This document shows, one piece after another, positions 35,270 through 42,724 of a stretch of 64,000 nt of DNA. The position numbers were made by a program, and so were the translations under genes. The stretch lies in NCBI GenBank assembly GCA_040751955.1, contig JBFMFY010000009.1, positions 1 through 64,000 of the forward strand, written 5' to 3'. The stretch comes from SpSt-333 sp040751955 (lineage in GTDB: Bacteria > Bacteroidota > Ignavibacteria > UBA10030 > UBA8401). The notes beneath the pieces were generated by a model. That model did no database searches and was not told the DNA's origin. It worked only from the letters and a program-made list of their open reading frames with translations. The stretch's first letter is position 1. Every line of letters starts with the position of its first letter.

Positions 35270-37918
35270 ATGAGACGTGTTCTGCTCTTTATTATCGTGA
35301 TCTTCTATATCCAATCTTTATTTGCCGATCAAGTACGGGCGCATAAGCTGAGTGAGCCGATCTCCGTTGACGGTGTGCTGAACGAGCATATATATCGGAC
35401 GATTCCTCCGACCTCCAATTTTGTTCAGAAAGAACCGAATCAAGGAGCGGCACCAAGTGAAAAGACCGAAGTGTGGGTAGCGTATGACGATGATGCATTG
35501 TACATCGCTGCCCGTTTGTTTGATTCCAATCCCGATTCTATTATGGCTCTGCTTAATCGCCGGGATAATTTGAATACGGCGGATTGGTTCGGCGTCTTTA
35601 TTGATTCCTATCGTGATAAACGTTCAGGCAACTACTTTGTCGTGGGACCGGCAGGTTCAATCGGTGATGGTGTGATGTACAATGATGATTGGGATGACGA
35701 TGATTGGGATGGAGTGTGGCTGGCAAAAACGCAGATCGATGAACTCGGATGGACGATGGAGATGAGAATTCCCTTCTCACAATTACGTTTTCAGAATAAA
35801 GAGAAACAGGTGTGGGGAATAAATTTCCGGAGAGACATCGGCAGAAAGAACGAGCAGATTTATTTGGTGTACACTCCCCGAATGGAAAGTGGTTACGTCT
35901 CACGATTTCCAGAACTTATCGGCATTGAGGGAATACATCCTTCGAATGCTTTGGAAGTGCTGCCGTTTGCGACAACGAAAGCGGAATACACCCATCCCTC
36001 TCCGGGTAATCCGTTCAACAACGGTTCCCGCTATACGCCTGATCTTGGTGCGGATATCCGGTACGGTATCAGCAGCAATCTTATTCTCAATGCAACGGTG
36101 AATCCCGATTTCGGTCAGGTTGAAGTCGATCCCGCCATTGTGAATCTTTCCGATGTCGAATCGTTCTTCAACGAAAAGCGCCCCTTCTTTGTTGAAGGTG
36201 CAAATATTTTTACAAATTACGGACAGGGAGGGGGCAGAAATTTTTGGAATTTTAATTTTCCGTACACAACGCCATTCTATAGCAGACGCATCGGTCGTTC
36301 GCCGCATGGCAATGATACATTGGGTTCGACCGATCATTTGGATATGCCGTTCGCAACACGGATTCTAGGAGCGGGAAAAGTAACGGGAAAAGTTGCCGAT
36401 GCATGGAATGTCGGGACTATCCACGCTGTTACATCGCGCGAATTTGCAGATTACAAAATTGGAGGCATACGGAACGAAGCTGAAGTAGAACCGATGGCAT
36501 ATTACGGCGTCGGCAGGCTGCAGCGGGATTTCAATGACGGCAAACAGGGTATAGGAATTTTAGGGACACACACCCAACGAAAGTTTTCTGATAATGCACT
36601 AAAAGATGGTTTGAATTCCAGCGGATCATTTGTAGGATTAGACGGTTGGACATTTCTGGACAGCAACAAAACATGGGTTGTTACCGGTTACGGTAATCTT
36701 TCCCACGTGCAAGGGAGTCGGGCGAGAATCACCGGTTTGCAGAAGAACTCACAGCACTATTTCCAACGTCCCGATGCATCGCATGTGAATGTTGATACGA
36801 ATGCGACTTCGATGACAGGATACGCCGCACGTTTTTATCTGATCAAGCAAAAGGGAAATACTTTCATTAATTCATCGGTCGGTTTCATCGATCCGTATTA
36901 TGAGGTGAATGATCTCGGATTCCTCTCGCGCGCGGATGTCATTAATATGCATGTTGGTGCGGGATATAATTGGACAGAACCGGATGGCACGTTTCGGAGA
37001 AAAGAGCTCGGCGGCGGATACGGACAGAGTTTCGACTATCAGGGAAACCTCATTCATAATGTACTGGTGCATTTCGGGTTTGTGCAGTTCATGAACTACT
37101 ATTCCATCAACTGGAATCTTGCGGTCAACCCGAACGAAACAGTCAACAACAGAAGAACGCGCGGAGGTCCGCTGACGCTTAACCAACCGGGGTTTGAGTA
37201 CAACCTCTTCCTGAATTCAGATGACAGCAAGGATCTTGTGGCTGAAGCATCGATCAATTCGTACAATTCCAGGAACACCGATTATAAAAGTTATAGTTTT
37301 TGGATCCAGTACCGTCCGGCGCCGAACATTACGTTTTCAGTTGGTCCACAATATGATAAAGAGTACCAGAAATTGCAGTGGTTTGATGGATCGGTCCAAC
37401 GCGAACCGCTCGCGCTGCTTACATTTGGCAACCAATACATTTTCGGCGAACTCGATTATCAATCCGTTTCAGCGAACATCAGATTGAATTGGACATTCAC
37501 TCCAACATTGTCTCTGCAATTGTACTTGCAGCCGCTTATTTCGTCCGGCGCATATATGAATTTCAAAGAGTTGGTAAAACCAAAATCCGACGAGTACTTG
37601 GTGTACGGAACCGGTGCTTCCACGATTTCGTATATTGATAGTACAAATCAATTTAAAGTGGATGCGGATGGAGCGAGTGGTAATATTTCGGCGAAAATTT
37701 TCGATAACCCGAACTTCAATTTCAAATCGCTGCGCGGTAACGCGGTATTGAGATGGGAATATTTGCCGGGATCAGTCCTGTATTTCGTATGGACCCAAAA
37801 CAGGAATGACCAGGAGAATAACGGTGACCTTCAATTCAATCACTCCATTGACAGATTGATAAGTGCAAAAGCGGATAATATCTTTCTGGTAAAATTGAGT
37901 TACTATTTAAATATGTAA
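35270..37918 (+). CDS. DUF5916 outer-membrane barrel with CBM9-like N-domain
   Basis: An 882-residue protein. It has a signal peptide (RRVLLFIIVIFYIQSLFA) and a carbohydrate-binding family 9-like domain (about residues 25-205; DGVLNEHIYRTIPPT, VWVAYDDDALYIAARLFD, IPFSQLRF). The DUF5916 barrel region follows, with NATVNPDFGQVEVDPAIVNL and FFNEKRPFFVEGANIF as family hallmarks. The C-terminal strand ends FLVKLSYYLNM, consistent with an outer-membrane beta-barrel. The family is common in Bacteroidota and related phyla and its substrate is unknown. The gene is preceded by AGGAGAAAGT and follows the sigma-DUF4097 operon, so co-regulation is possible. Confidence 0.88.
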   Translation: MRRVLLFIIVIFYIQSLFADQVRAHKLSEPISVDGVLNEHIYRTIPPTSNFVQKEPNQGAAPSEKTEVWVAYDDDALYIAARLFDSNPDSIMALLNRRDNLNTADWFGVFIDSYRDKRSGNYFVVGPAGSIGDGVMYNDDWDDDDWDGVWLAKTQIDELGWTMEMRIPFSQLRFQNKEKQVWGINFRRDIGRKNEQIYLVYTPRMESGYVSRFPELIGIEGIHPSNALEVLPFATTKAEYTHPSPGNPFNNGSRYTPDLGADIRYGISSNLILNATVNPDFGQVEVDPAIVNLSDVESFFNEKRPFFVEGANIFTNYGQGGGRNFWNFNFPYTTPFYSRRIGRSPHGNDTLGSTDHLDMPFATRILGAGKVTGKVADAWNVGTIHAVTSREFADYKIGGIRNEAEVEPMAYYGVGRLQRDFNDGKQGIGILGTHTQRKFSDNALKDGLNSSGSFVGLDGWTFLDSNKTWVVTGYGNLSHVQGSRARITGLQKNSQHYFQRPDASHVNVDTNATSMTGYAARFYLIKQKGNTFINSSVGFIDPYYEVNDLGFLSRADVINMHVGAGYNWTEPDGTFRRKELGGGYGQSFDYQGNLIHNVLVHFGFVQFMNYYSINWNLAVNPNETVNNRRTRGGPLTLNQPGFEYNLFLNSDDSKDLVAEASINSYNSRNTDYKSYSFWIQYRPAPNITFSVGPQYDKEYQKLQWFDGSVQREPLALLTFGNQYIFGELDYQSVSANIRLNWTFTPTLSLQLYLQPLISSGAYMNFKELVKPKSDEYLVYGTGASTISYIDSTNQFKVDADGASGNISAKIFDNPNFNFKSLRGNAVLRWEYLPGSVLYFVWTQNRNDQENNGDLQFNHSIDRLISAKADNIFLVKLSYYLNM

Positions 37919-37968
37919 CTGATGTTACGCAAAGACTTAAAAGTGGTTCGACGCGGCGCAGAAACACC

Positions 37969-38020
37969 CTTCATCCTGAGCAAATCCTTCGCTTTGAGAA
38001 GGACGCGTCGAAGGATGACT
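37969..38020. repeat. Dispersed repeat (TCATCCTGAG type)
   Basis: TCATCCT (37971-37977) and AGGATGA (38012-38018) flank an imperfect palindrome built on AAATCCTTCG / GTCGAAGGAT. Related to an intergenic repeat common in many bacteria. It lies in the 275-nt gap after the DUF5916 gene. Confidence 0.65.
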
Positions 38021-38097
38021 TCACTAATTTAACCTGCGCCTTGCTCACCATGACCGTTTTAATTGTTTTGCGTGACATGAGATATCATATATTTTTT

Positions 38098-38122
38098 ACG
38101 GCTTAGCATGCCGTTTTTTTTT
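38098..38122 (+). terminator. Intrinsic terminator before the DUF2723 gene
   Basis: ACGGC-TTAGCAT-GCCGT stem followed by a run of eight T. It ends transcription from the DUF5916 side. A further inverted pair GCCACGG / CCGTGGC brackets the next 45 nt. Confidence 0.75.
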
Positions 38123-38193
38123 GCCACGGATTTCACAGATAATTGTGTATTTTATTGTGAACCCCGTGGCATTGTTATTTTTATGCGTCCAGT

Positions 38194-39999
38194 ATGAAAA
38201 CAATTTTTATTGAACATAAAGAAAAAATTATCGCCGCATTGCTGTGGTTGATTGTCTTTACGACGTATTTGCAAACACTCGCGCCGACCGTAGGATTCAT
38301 TGACAGCGGAGAACTTGCGGCTGTTGCACTCACGCTTGGTATTGCTCATCCAACCGGGTATCCGCTCTTTACTCTGCTTGGACGGTTCTTCTCACTGTTC
38401 CCTGTTGCTGCAGAAGAGATCGTCCGCCTGAATATTTTTTCTGCATTCTGTGTTGCATCCGGTATCGCCGTTTTTTTCTTCATGCTGCTTGAATTCATTG
38501 GTGATGGAAAAAAGCATTATGCACGTCTTATGGGATCAACGTTTGCATCATTGTCGCTGGCATTTTCACAAACAGTGTGGAGCCAGGCCTTAGGTATAGA
38601 GGTATATTCCCTGCATGTCCTTTTGCTTTCATTGATCCTTCTTCTCTTCGCGAAAGCAATTCGTACGGATGAACCACGGTGGTGGTTGATGTTTGCATTT
38701 GTGACTGGACTGTCGTTTACCAATCATATGACGACTATACTGCTTGCCCCGGCGTTGTTGTATTGGTTTTTTGTTGAGCATGGTTTGAATAAATCTGCAT
38801 TCAAAAAGATGATGAAACTGTCACTCCCGTTTTTGTTCGGAATGTCCGTGTATCTCTTTCTGCCTATTCGAGCTGCTCAACAGCCGCCATTTAACTGGGG
38901 GAATCCGCAGACATTTGAGAAATTCTGGTGGCACATCAGTGGCAAGCAGTTCCGAGTTTGGATGTTTTCCTCGAGCGATGTAGCAGCAAAACAACTAAAC
39001 TATTTTTTTGAACGGCTTCCGATTGAATTTTTTTATTTTCCGTTGCTGTTAGCGTTGATTGGAGCAATCGTTTTGCTATTTTCTAAAAGACGCAAGTTCG
39101 TTGTTGTACTCCTGCTCTTTGCGGGATGCGTCGGATATTCGATCAATTACGATATTCATGATATTGATTCATATTTCATTCTTGCGTTTATCGCTGTCGC
39201 CATTGCATCGGCGTTCGGCATCGTAAAAGTGAGTGAGCAGTTCTCGTCAAAAACGGGGAAATGGATTCCCATCGCTGCGGTCGCAGCATGTTGCTTCGTT
39301 CAAATCAATGCTAACTGGAGGGCAGCTGATGCGAGTGATCAATATCTTGTAGAAGATTACTCAAAGACTATTTTGATGAACCTTCCCGAAAATTCGATAG
39401 TTATTTCTACTCAATGGGATTATTTTGTCTCCGCATCATATTATTTTCAACATATCAAAAATCTGCGTCCGGATATTGTTGTGCTTGACAAGGAACTGTT
39501 TCGCCGCTCCTGGTACTTTCCACAACTGGAAGCAATGTATCCGGACGTGATGCAAAAATCCAAAATAGAATCTGAACTGTTTCAAAAGGAGTTGTACAAA
39601 TTTGAACACGATGAACCATACCAGTTTGAGGTGATCGAAGGTCGGTACATAAACCTCATAAAGAGTTTCATCGATAAGAATATAGATTCGGTTCCCGTCT
39701 TTGTAACTCCGGAAATAGAACCTCAATATACCGCCGGCTATCTGAGAATCCCCGAAGTATATCTGTTGAGGCTTTCTAAAGATAGTACATACCTTTCAAC
39801 CCCATTCCCAGACTTAAAAATGAGGCATTTGGGGGATAGCGACAAATATTCTAATAACTTGCGCCAACTTGCTGCCAACGCTCTTGCCAAAAGAGGTATC
39901 TATGAGCAACACTTTGGTAATGATAGTCTTGCTCAGTTATATTTTTCAAGATCAAGAGATTTCATAAGCCCAAAATCTTCCCCAATTAGCAATTTTTAA
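38194..39999 (+). CDS. DUF2723 membrane glycosyltransferase (PMT-like)
   Basis: A 601-residue polytopic protein of the DUF2723 family. The N-terminal signature is TYLQTLAPTVGFIDSGELAA followed by GIAHPTGYPLFTLLGR; the Asp and Glu of FIDSGE occupy the acidic-loop position of protein O-mannosyltransferase-like enzymes. About ten membrane helices run to residue 390, then a soluble C-terminal domain (about 400-601, VISTQWDYFVSASYYFQ). Members are predicted to transfer sugars from lipid carriers to proteins or glycans in the periplasm. Some relatives are longer because of C-terminal repeats that are absent here. Confidence 0.88.
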   Translation: MKTIFIEHKEKIIAALLWLIVFTTYLQTLAPTVGFIDSGELAAVALTLGIAHPTGYPLFTLLGRFFSLFPVAAEEIVRLNIFSAFCVASGIAVFFFMLLEFIGDGKKHYARLMGSTFASLSLAFSQTVWSQALGIEVYSLHVLLLSLILLLFAKAIRTDEPRWWLMFAFVTGLSFTNHMTTILLAPALLYWFFVEHGLNKSAFKKMMKLSLPFLFGMSVYLFLPIRAAQQPPFNWGNPQTFEKFWWHISGKQFRVWMFSSSDVAAKQLNYFFERLPIEFFYFPLLLALIGAIVLLFSKRRKFVVVLLLFAGCVGYSINYDIHDIDSYFILAFIAVAIASAFGIVKVSEQFSSKTGKWIPIAAVAACCFVQINANWRAADASDQYLVEDYSKTILMNLPENSIVISTQWDYFVSASYYFQHIKNLRPDIVVLDKELFRRSWYFPQLEAMYPDVMQKSKIESELFQKELYKFEHDEPYQFEVIEGRYINLIKSFIDKNIDSVPVFVTPEIEPQYTAGYLRIPEVYLLRLSKDSTYLSTPFPDLKMRHLGDSDKYSNNLRQLAANALAKRGIYEQHFGNDSLAQLYFSRSRDFISPKSSPISNF

Positions 40000-40010
40000 C
40001 CCTCCTTTTG

Positions 40011-40038
40011 TTGACTTTGAAGCAAAAAAGTATATATT
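40011..40038 (+). promoter_or_regulatory. Sigma-70-type promoter of the tRNA cluster
   Basis: TTGACT (40011-40016), a 16-nt A-rich spacer, TATATT (40033-40038), about 85 nt upstream of the first tRNA. It is a near-consensus primary sigma promoter and the only good candidate for the tRNA-rpmG-secE-nusG transcript. Confidence 0.55.
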
Positions 40039-40123
40039 TATTTGCTCTACGACCGTCTTCTTTTTGATTACACGCAATTTTGTGTTTTCCGAGGGAATTC
40101 AGTGCTCTTTTGGCATAAACCGT

Positions 40124-40196
40124 GCTGGCGTAGCTCAGTTGGTAGAGCAGCTGACTTGTAATCAGCAGGTCAGGAGTTCAAGTCTCCTCGCCAGCT
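40124..40196 (+). tRNA. tRNA-Thr(TGT)
   Basis: A 73-nt cloverleaf: acceptor GCTGGCG/CGCCAGC, D-arm GCTC..GAGC, anticodon stem GCTGA/TCAGC around CTTGTAA (anticodon TGT), T-arm AGGAG/CTCCT with TTCAAGT. CCA is not encoded. First tRNA of the cluster. Confidence 0.97.
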
Positions 40197-40204
40197 CAGT
40201 GAGA

Positions 40205-40287
40205 GGGTAGGTAGCGAAGTGGTTAAACGCAACAGACTGTAAATCTGTCGCCCTCGGGCTTCGGAGGTTCGAATCCTTCCCTACCCA
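40205..40287 (+). tRNA. tRNA-Tyr(GTA)
   Basis: An 83-nt class II tRNA: acceptor GGGTAGG/CCTACCC, anticodon stem ACAGA/TCTGT with the GTA anticodon, a long variable arm (CGCCCTCGGGCTTC region) and a T-arm with TTCGAAT. Its 3' part from the second anticodon base onward (40240-40288, including one flanking base) is repeated exactly twice downstream behind GIY-YIG ORFs. Confidence 0.97.
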
Positions 40288-40288
40288 C
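40240..40288 (+). repeat. 49-bp direct repeat, parental copy inside tRNA-Tyr
   Basis: The segment from the T of the GTA anticodon to one base past the discriminator. Exact copies occur at 40562-40610 and 40867-40915. The extent (anticodon loop to tRNA 3' end) equals the usual attachment-site core of elements that integrate into tRNA genes. Confidence 0.95.
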
Positions 40289-40564
40289 ATGAACCGGAAA
40301 TATGTTATGTATTTTCTGGAAAGTTTAAAGAAGGCAGAGCAATACTACATTGGCTCGAGTGGAAACTTAGAACTTCGGTTGCAAAAGCATAACAGTAGGG
40401 AAGCAGGGTGGACAAAGCGTTATCAACCGTGGAAAGTTATTTACACAGAGGAGTTTGCGACGAGAGGGGAAGCGGTTCGCAGAGAACGTTATTTGAAAAG
40501 TAAGGAAGGGATTGCAGAGAAATTGCAAATCATAGAAGCGGTTAAACGCAATCCGTACGGATAA
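40289..40564 (+). CDS. GIY-YIG endonuclease-domain protein nested in a tRNA-Tyr-derived repeat unit
   Basis: A 91-residue protein consisting of one GIY-YIG nuclease domain. MYFLES and YYIGSSGN form the two-strand core; RLQKHN carries the catalytic arginine, and GEAVRRERYLKSKEG the metal-binding glutamate helix, so the active site looks intact. It starts 2 nt after the tRNA-Tyr discriminator base. The last residues (EAVKRNPYG) and the stop codon are encoded by sequence matching the D-arm and anticodon region of tRNA-Tyr; the TAA stop is the TA of the anticodon plus the next A. No integrase or intron core is present. Related small proteins are loosely annotated as UPF0213 or excinuclease subunit C; DNA-repair activity is not implied. 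Confidence 0.85.
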   Translation: MNRKYVMYFLESLKKAEQYYIGSSGNLELRLQKHNSREAGWTKRYQPWKVIYTEEFATRGEAVRRERYLKSKEGIAEKLQIIEAVKRNPYG

Positions 40565-40610
40565 ATCTGTCGCCCTCGGGCTTCGGAGGTTCGAATCCTT
40601 CCCTACCCAC
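40535..40610 (+). pseudogene. tRNA-Tyr 3' fragment, copy 1
   Basis: A 17-nt block matching the D-arm of tRNA-Tyr with one mismatch (GAAGCGGTTAAACGCAA versus GAAGTGGTTAAACGCAA), then 10 nt replacing the 5' anticodon-stem side, then the exact 49-bp repeat to the 3' end. There is no acceptor 5' strand, so it cannot fold into a tRNA alone. The first part is also the C-terminal coding sequence of the GIY-YIG ORF. Confidence 0.85.
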
Positions 40611-40869
40611 ATGAACCGGAAATATGTTATGTATTTTCTGGAAAGTTTAAAGAAGGCAGAGCAATACTACATTGGCTCGAGTGGAAACNNNNNNNNNNNN
40701 NNNNNNNNNNNNNNNNNNNNNNNNNNNNNNNNNNNNNNNNNNNNNNNNNNNNNNNNNNNNNNNNNNNNNNNNNNNNNNNNNNNNNNNNGAACGTTATTTG
40801 AAAAGTAAGGAAGGGATTGCAGAGAAATTGCAAATCATAGAAGCGGTTAAACGCAATCCGTACGGATAA
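40611..40869 (+). CDS. Second GIY-YIG ORF, interrupted by assembly gap
   Basis: The N-terminal 26 codons and the C-terminal 26 codons are identical to the first GIY-YIG ORF; the middle is hidden by the N run. As drawn the frame stays open only because the gap is an arbitrary 100 N. It could be one intact second copy or the two edges of a longer array. Product and role as for the copy at 40289. Confidence 0.7.
40689..40788. other. Assembly gap of 100 N
   Basis: The only undetermined bases in the window. They fall exactly inside the tandem repeat, as expected when short reads cannot span near-identical units. Confidence 1.
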
Positions 40870-40915
40870 ATCTGTCGCCCTCGGGCTTCGGAGGTTCGAA
40901 TCCTTCCCTACCCAC
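40841..40915 (+). pseudogene. tRNA-Tyr 3' fragment, copy 2
   Basis: Same structure as copy 1: D-arm-like block beginning near 40841, altered anticodon 5' side, exact 49-bp repeat at 40867-40915. After it the sequence changes to the spacer leading to tRNA-Thr(GGT), marking the right edge of the array. Confidence 0.83.
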
Positions 40916-40989
40916 TACGAAGATTGTGTTCGAAGAAAAATCCTGCCCAGCAGGAATATTGTTCTAGTAGTTAAAGGATTGAAATTGTT

Positions 40990-41062
<73 letters not shown>

Positions 41063-41108
41063 CTTCACCGGAAACAGTTGACCGACGATTGCGGGTGACG
41101 AAAAATTT

Positions 41109-41181
41109 GCGGGAGTAACTCAGTTGGTAGAGTCACAGCCTTCCAAGCTGTTGGTCGCGGGTTCGAGTCCCGTCTCCCGCT
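41109..41181 (+). tRNA. tRNA-Gly(TCC)
   Basis: A 73-nt cloverleaf with acceptor GCGGGAG/CTCCCGC, anticodon stem CAGC.. around CTTCCAA (anticodon TCC), T-arm GCGGG/CCCGT region with TTCGAGT. CCA is not encoded. Confidence 0.96.
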
Positions 41182-41203
41182 CCATAAGAAGAAAGGAAAC
41201 GCG

Positions 41204-41353
41204 ATGAGAGATATCATTACCCTCGAATGCACCGTTTGCAAGGAGCGAAACTATTCAACCACGAAGAACAAGAAGAAACAGACGAATCGTGTTGAATATA
41301 AAAAGTATTGCCCCCGCTGCAACAAACATCAAGTCCACAAAGAAACGAAATAA
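41204..41353 (+). CDS. rpmG: 50S ribosomal protein L33
   Basis: A 49-residue protein. Two CxxC pairs (C9-x2-C12 and C36-x2-C39) show that this is the zinc-binding form of L33. It is basic throughout (TTKNKKKQTNRVEYKKYC). A GAAAGGAAACGCG ribosome site precedes the ATG. It lies between tRNA-Gly and tRNA-Trp, where many bacteria keep rpmG ahead of secE and nusG; it is part of the same transcript and binds 23S rRNA near the E site. Confidence 0.95.
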   Translation: MRDIITLECTVCKERNYSTTKNKKKQTNRVEYKKYCPRCNKHQVHKETK

Positions 41354-41360
41354 TATTCGT

Positions 41361-41433
41361 ACGGGTGTAGCTCAATTGGTAGAGTAGCGGTCTCCAAAAC
41401 CGTTGGTTGGGGGTTCGAGTCCCTCCACCCGTG
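41361..41433 (+). tRNA. tRNA-Trp(CCA)
   Basis: A 73-nt cloverleaf with acceptor ACGGGTG/CACCCGT, anticodon stem GCGGT/ACCGT around CTCCAAA (anticodon CCA), T-arm GGGGG/CCCTC with TTCGAGT, discriminator G. It is located between rpmG and secE as in many bacteria. Confidence 0.96.
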
Positions 41434-41458
41434 CATCATCAAGTTTCGGGATATTCGT

Positions 41459-41641
41459 ATGAAAGAAAAAATCATAAACTTCTTCTCCGACGTGTACAAA
41501 GAGATGAGCAAAGTTACCTGGCCGACTCAAAAAGAGTTGCAGGAATCCACCTTGGTTGTGCTCGGTGTTTGCGGTGTGATTGCATTATTCGTCTATGTGG
41601 TTGACACACTCGTCAGTCAGGTCATTAAGGGGATCTTTTAG
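41459..41641 (+). CDS. secE: Preprotein translocase subunit SecE
   Basis: A 60-residue minimal SecE: amphipathic N-terminal helix (KEKIINFFSDVYKEMSKVTWP with the conserved VTWPT motif) and a single membrane helix (STLVVLGVCGVIALFVYVVD). It clamps SecY in the SecYEG channel of the inner membrane. Its TAG stop shares one base with the nusG start, so the two are coupled. Confidence 0.95.
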   Translation: MKEKIINFFSDVYKEMSKVTWPTQKELQESTLVVLGVCGVIALFVYVVDTLVSQVIKGIF

Positions 41642-42207
41642 TGGTGGAAAGCACAGTTGCACATCGCTGGTACGTCGTCCGTACCTACTCGGGACACGAG
41701 AACAAAGTGAAACTTGCCCTGGAAAATGAATCCAAAGAACAGGGCTTGCAGGAAAAGATCACGCGCGTTCTCATTCCCGCAGAAAAAATTTTTGAAGTCA
41801 AAGATGGCAAGAAGAAAAGCAAGACGAAAAATTTCTTTCCCGGTTACATTTTGGTGGAAGCAATTCTTGACGAAAAGACCAAGCATCTGATTTTGAATAC
41901 TCCTTCGGTGCTGAGCTTTGTCGGGACGAAAGACCGCCCGGTGCCGCTGCAGCCGGATGAAGTGAAGAGATTAATCGGCAAGATCGAGGAAAAAAAGGAA
42001 GATGGTGGAAGCGGTGATGTTGAACGAATTGAAGTTCCCTTCCATATCGGTGAACCGGTGAAAGTGATCAGCGGACCATTCCATAATTTCTCCGGCTTTG
42101 TTCAGGAGATCAATGAAGAGAAGATGAAGATCAAGGTTATGGTCAGCATCTTCGGACGTAAAACGCCGATTGAGTTGGACTTCAGTCAGGTTGAAATAGA
42201 AAAATAA
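41641..42207 (+). CDS. nusG: Transcription termination/antitermination factor NusG
   Basis: A 188-residue protein starting with GTG at 41641. The NGN domain (RWYVVRTYSGHENKVKLALE to FFPGYILVEAILD and PSVLSFVGTKDRPVPL) binds RNA polymerase beta'. The C-terminal KOW domain (EPVKVISGPFHNFSGFVQEI) contacts Rho or ribosomal S10. A short acidic linker (EEKKEDGGSGDVE) joins them. Its position between secE and rplK is canonical. Confidence 0.96.
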   Translation: MVESTVAHRWYVVRTYSGHENKVKLALENESKEQGLQEKITRVLIPAEKIFEVKDGKKKSKTKNFFPGYILVEAILDEKTKHLILNTPSVLSFVGTKDRPVPLQPDEVKRLIGKIEEKKEDGGSGDVERIEVPFHIGEPVKVISGPFHNFSGFVQEINEEKMKIKVMVSIFGRKTPIELDFSQVEIEK

Positions 42208-42237
42208 TTTATCATCAAAATTTATTAGAGATATAGT

Positions 42238-42663
42238 ATGGCAAAGAAAGTAGTTGGTTTTATCAAGTTACAGATTCCCGCAGGACAAGCAAACCCTGCA
42301 CCGCCGGTCGGTCCCGCCCTCGGTCAAAAGGGTGTGAACATTATGGAGTTCTGCAAGCAGTTCAATGCGAAGACGCAGGCACAGGCGGGACTTATTATCC
42401 CCGTAATCATCACCGTCTATTCAGACAAGTCATTTACATTCATCACAAAAACTCCCCCCGCAGCGGTTCTGTTGGTGAAGGCAGCGAAAGTTCAAAAAGG
42501 TTCGGGCGAACCGAACCGGACAAAAGTTGGCAAAGTGACCCGCGCCCAGGTGAAGGAAATCGCGCAAATGAAGATGCCAGATTTGAACACCACTGATATC
42601 AATTCGGCGATGAGCATGATCGAAGGAACGGCAAAAAGTTTAGGTATTACAGTAGAAGGTTAA
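42238..42663 (+). CDS. rplK: 50S ribosomal protein L11
   Basis: A 141-residue L11. The N-domain contains GFIKLQIPAGQANPAPPVGPALGQ, the thiostrepton/GTPase-centre proline-rich helix. The C-domain (KVGKVTRAQVKEIAQMKMPDLN and MSMIEGTAKSLGI) binds 23S rRNA around helix 43/44. Length is typical. First gene of the rplKAJL group. Confidence 0.97.
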   Translation: MAKKVVGFIKLQIPAGQANPAPPVGPALGQKGVNIMEFCKQFNAKTQAQAGLIIPVIITVYSDKSFTFITKTPPAAVLLVKAAKVQKGSGEPNRTKVGKVTRAQVKEIAQMKMPDLNTTDINSAMSMIEGTAKSLGITVEG

Positions 42664-42684
42664 ATCACTCATTATATAGTGGGA

Positions 42685-42702
42685 GTTCGGATTCGTCCGA
42701 AC
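42685..42702 (+). promoter_or_regulatory. Small hairpin between rplK and rplA
   Basis: GTTCGG-ATTCGT-CCGAAC stem-loop, 22 nt upstream of the rplA start. It could be a ribosomal-protein binding site in the mRNA (L1 autoregulation is known for this operon in other bacteria), but a match to the L1 rRNA site is not evident. Confidence 0.3.
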
Positions 42703-42724
42703 GTTTGGACCACATGGAGGATCA

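Larger units (their letters stand above)
40289..40915 (+). repeat. Tandem array of 322-bp GIY-YIG/tRNA-Tyr units
   Basis: Unit 1 is 40289-40610 (322 bp). Unit 2 begins at 40611 and ends at 40915, with 100 N inside. All readable bases of unit 2 (40611-40688 and 40789-40915) match unit 1. If unit 2 had the same length the gap would be 117 nt, but a 100-N run is the usual symbol for unknown size, so extra units may be missing. Confidence 0.93.

Noticed and set aside
40611..40869. ORFs reading through the N run as separate proteins
   Set aside because: They exist only because N codons are not counted as stops; the flanks show one GIY-YIG frame.
40205..40915. Repeats in the tRNA-Tyr region as a CRISPR-like array
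   Set aside because: The spacing is 322 bp, the repeat is tRNA sequence and the intervening part is the same coding sequence each time, not unique spacers. No cas genes are nearby.
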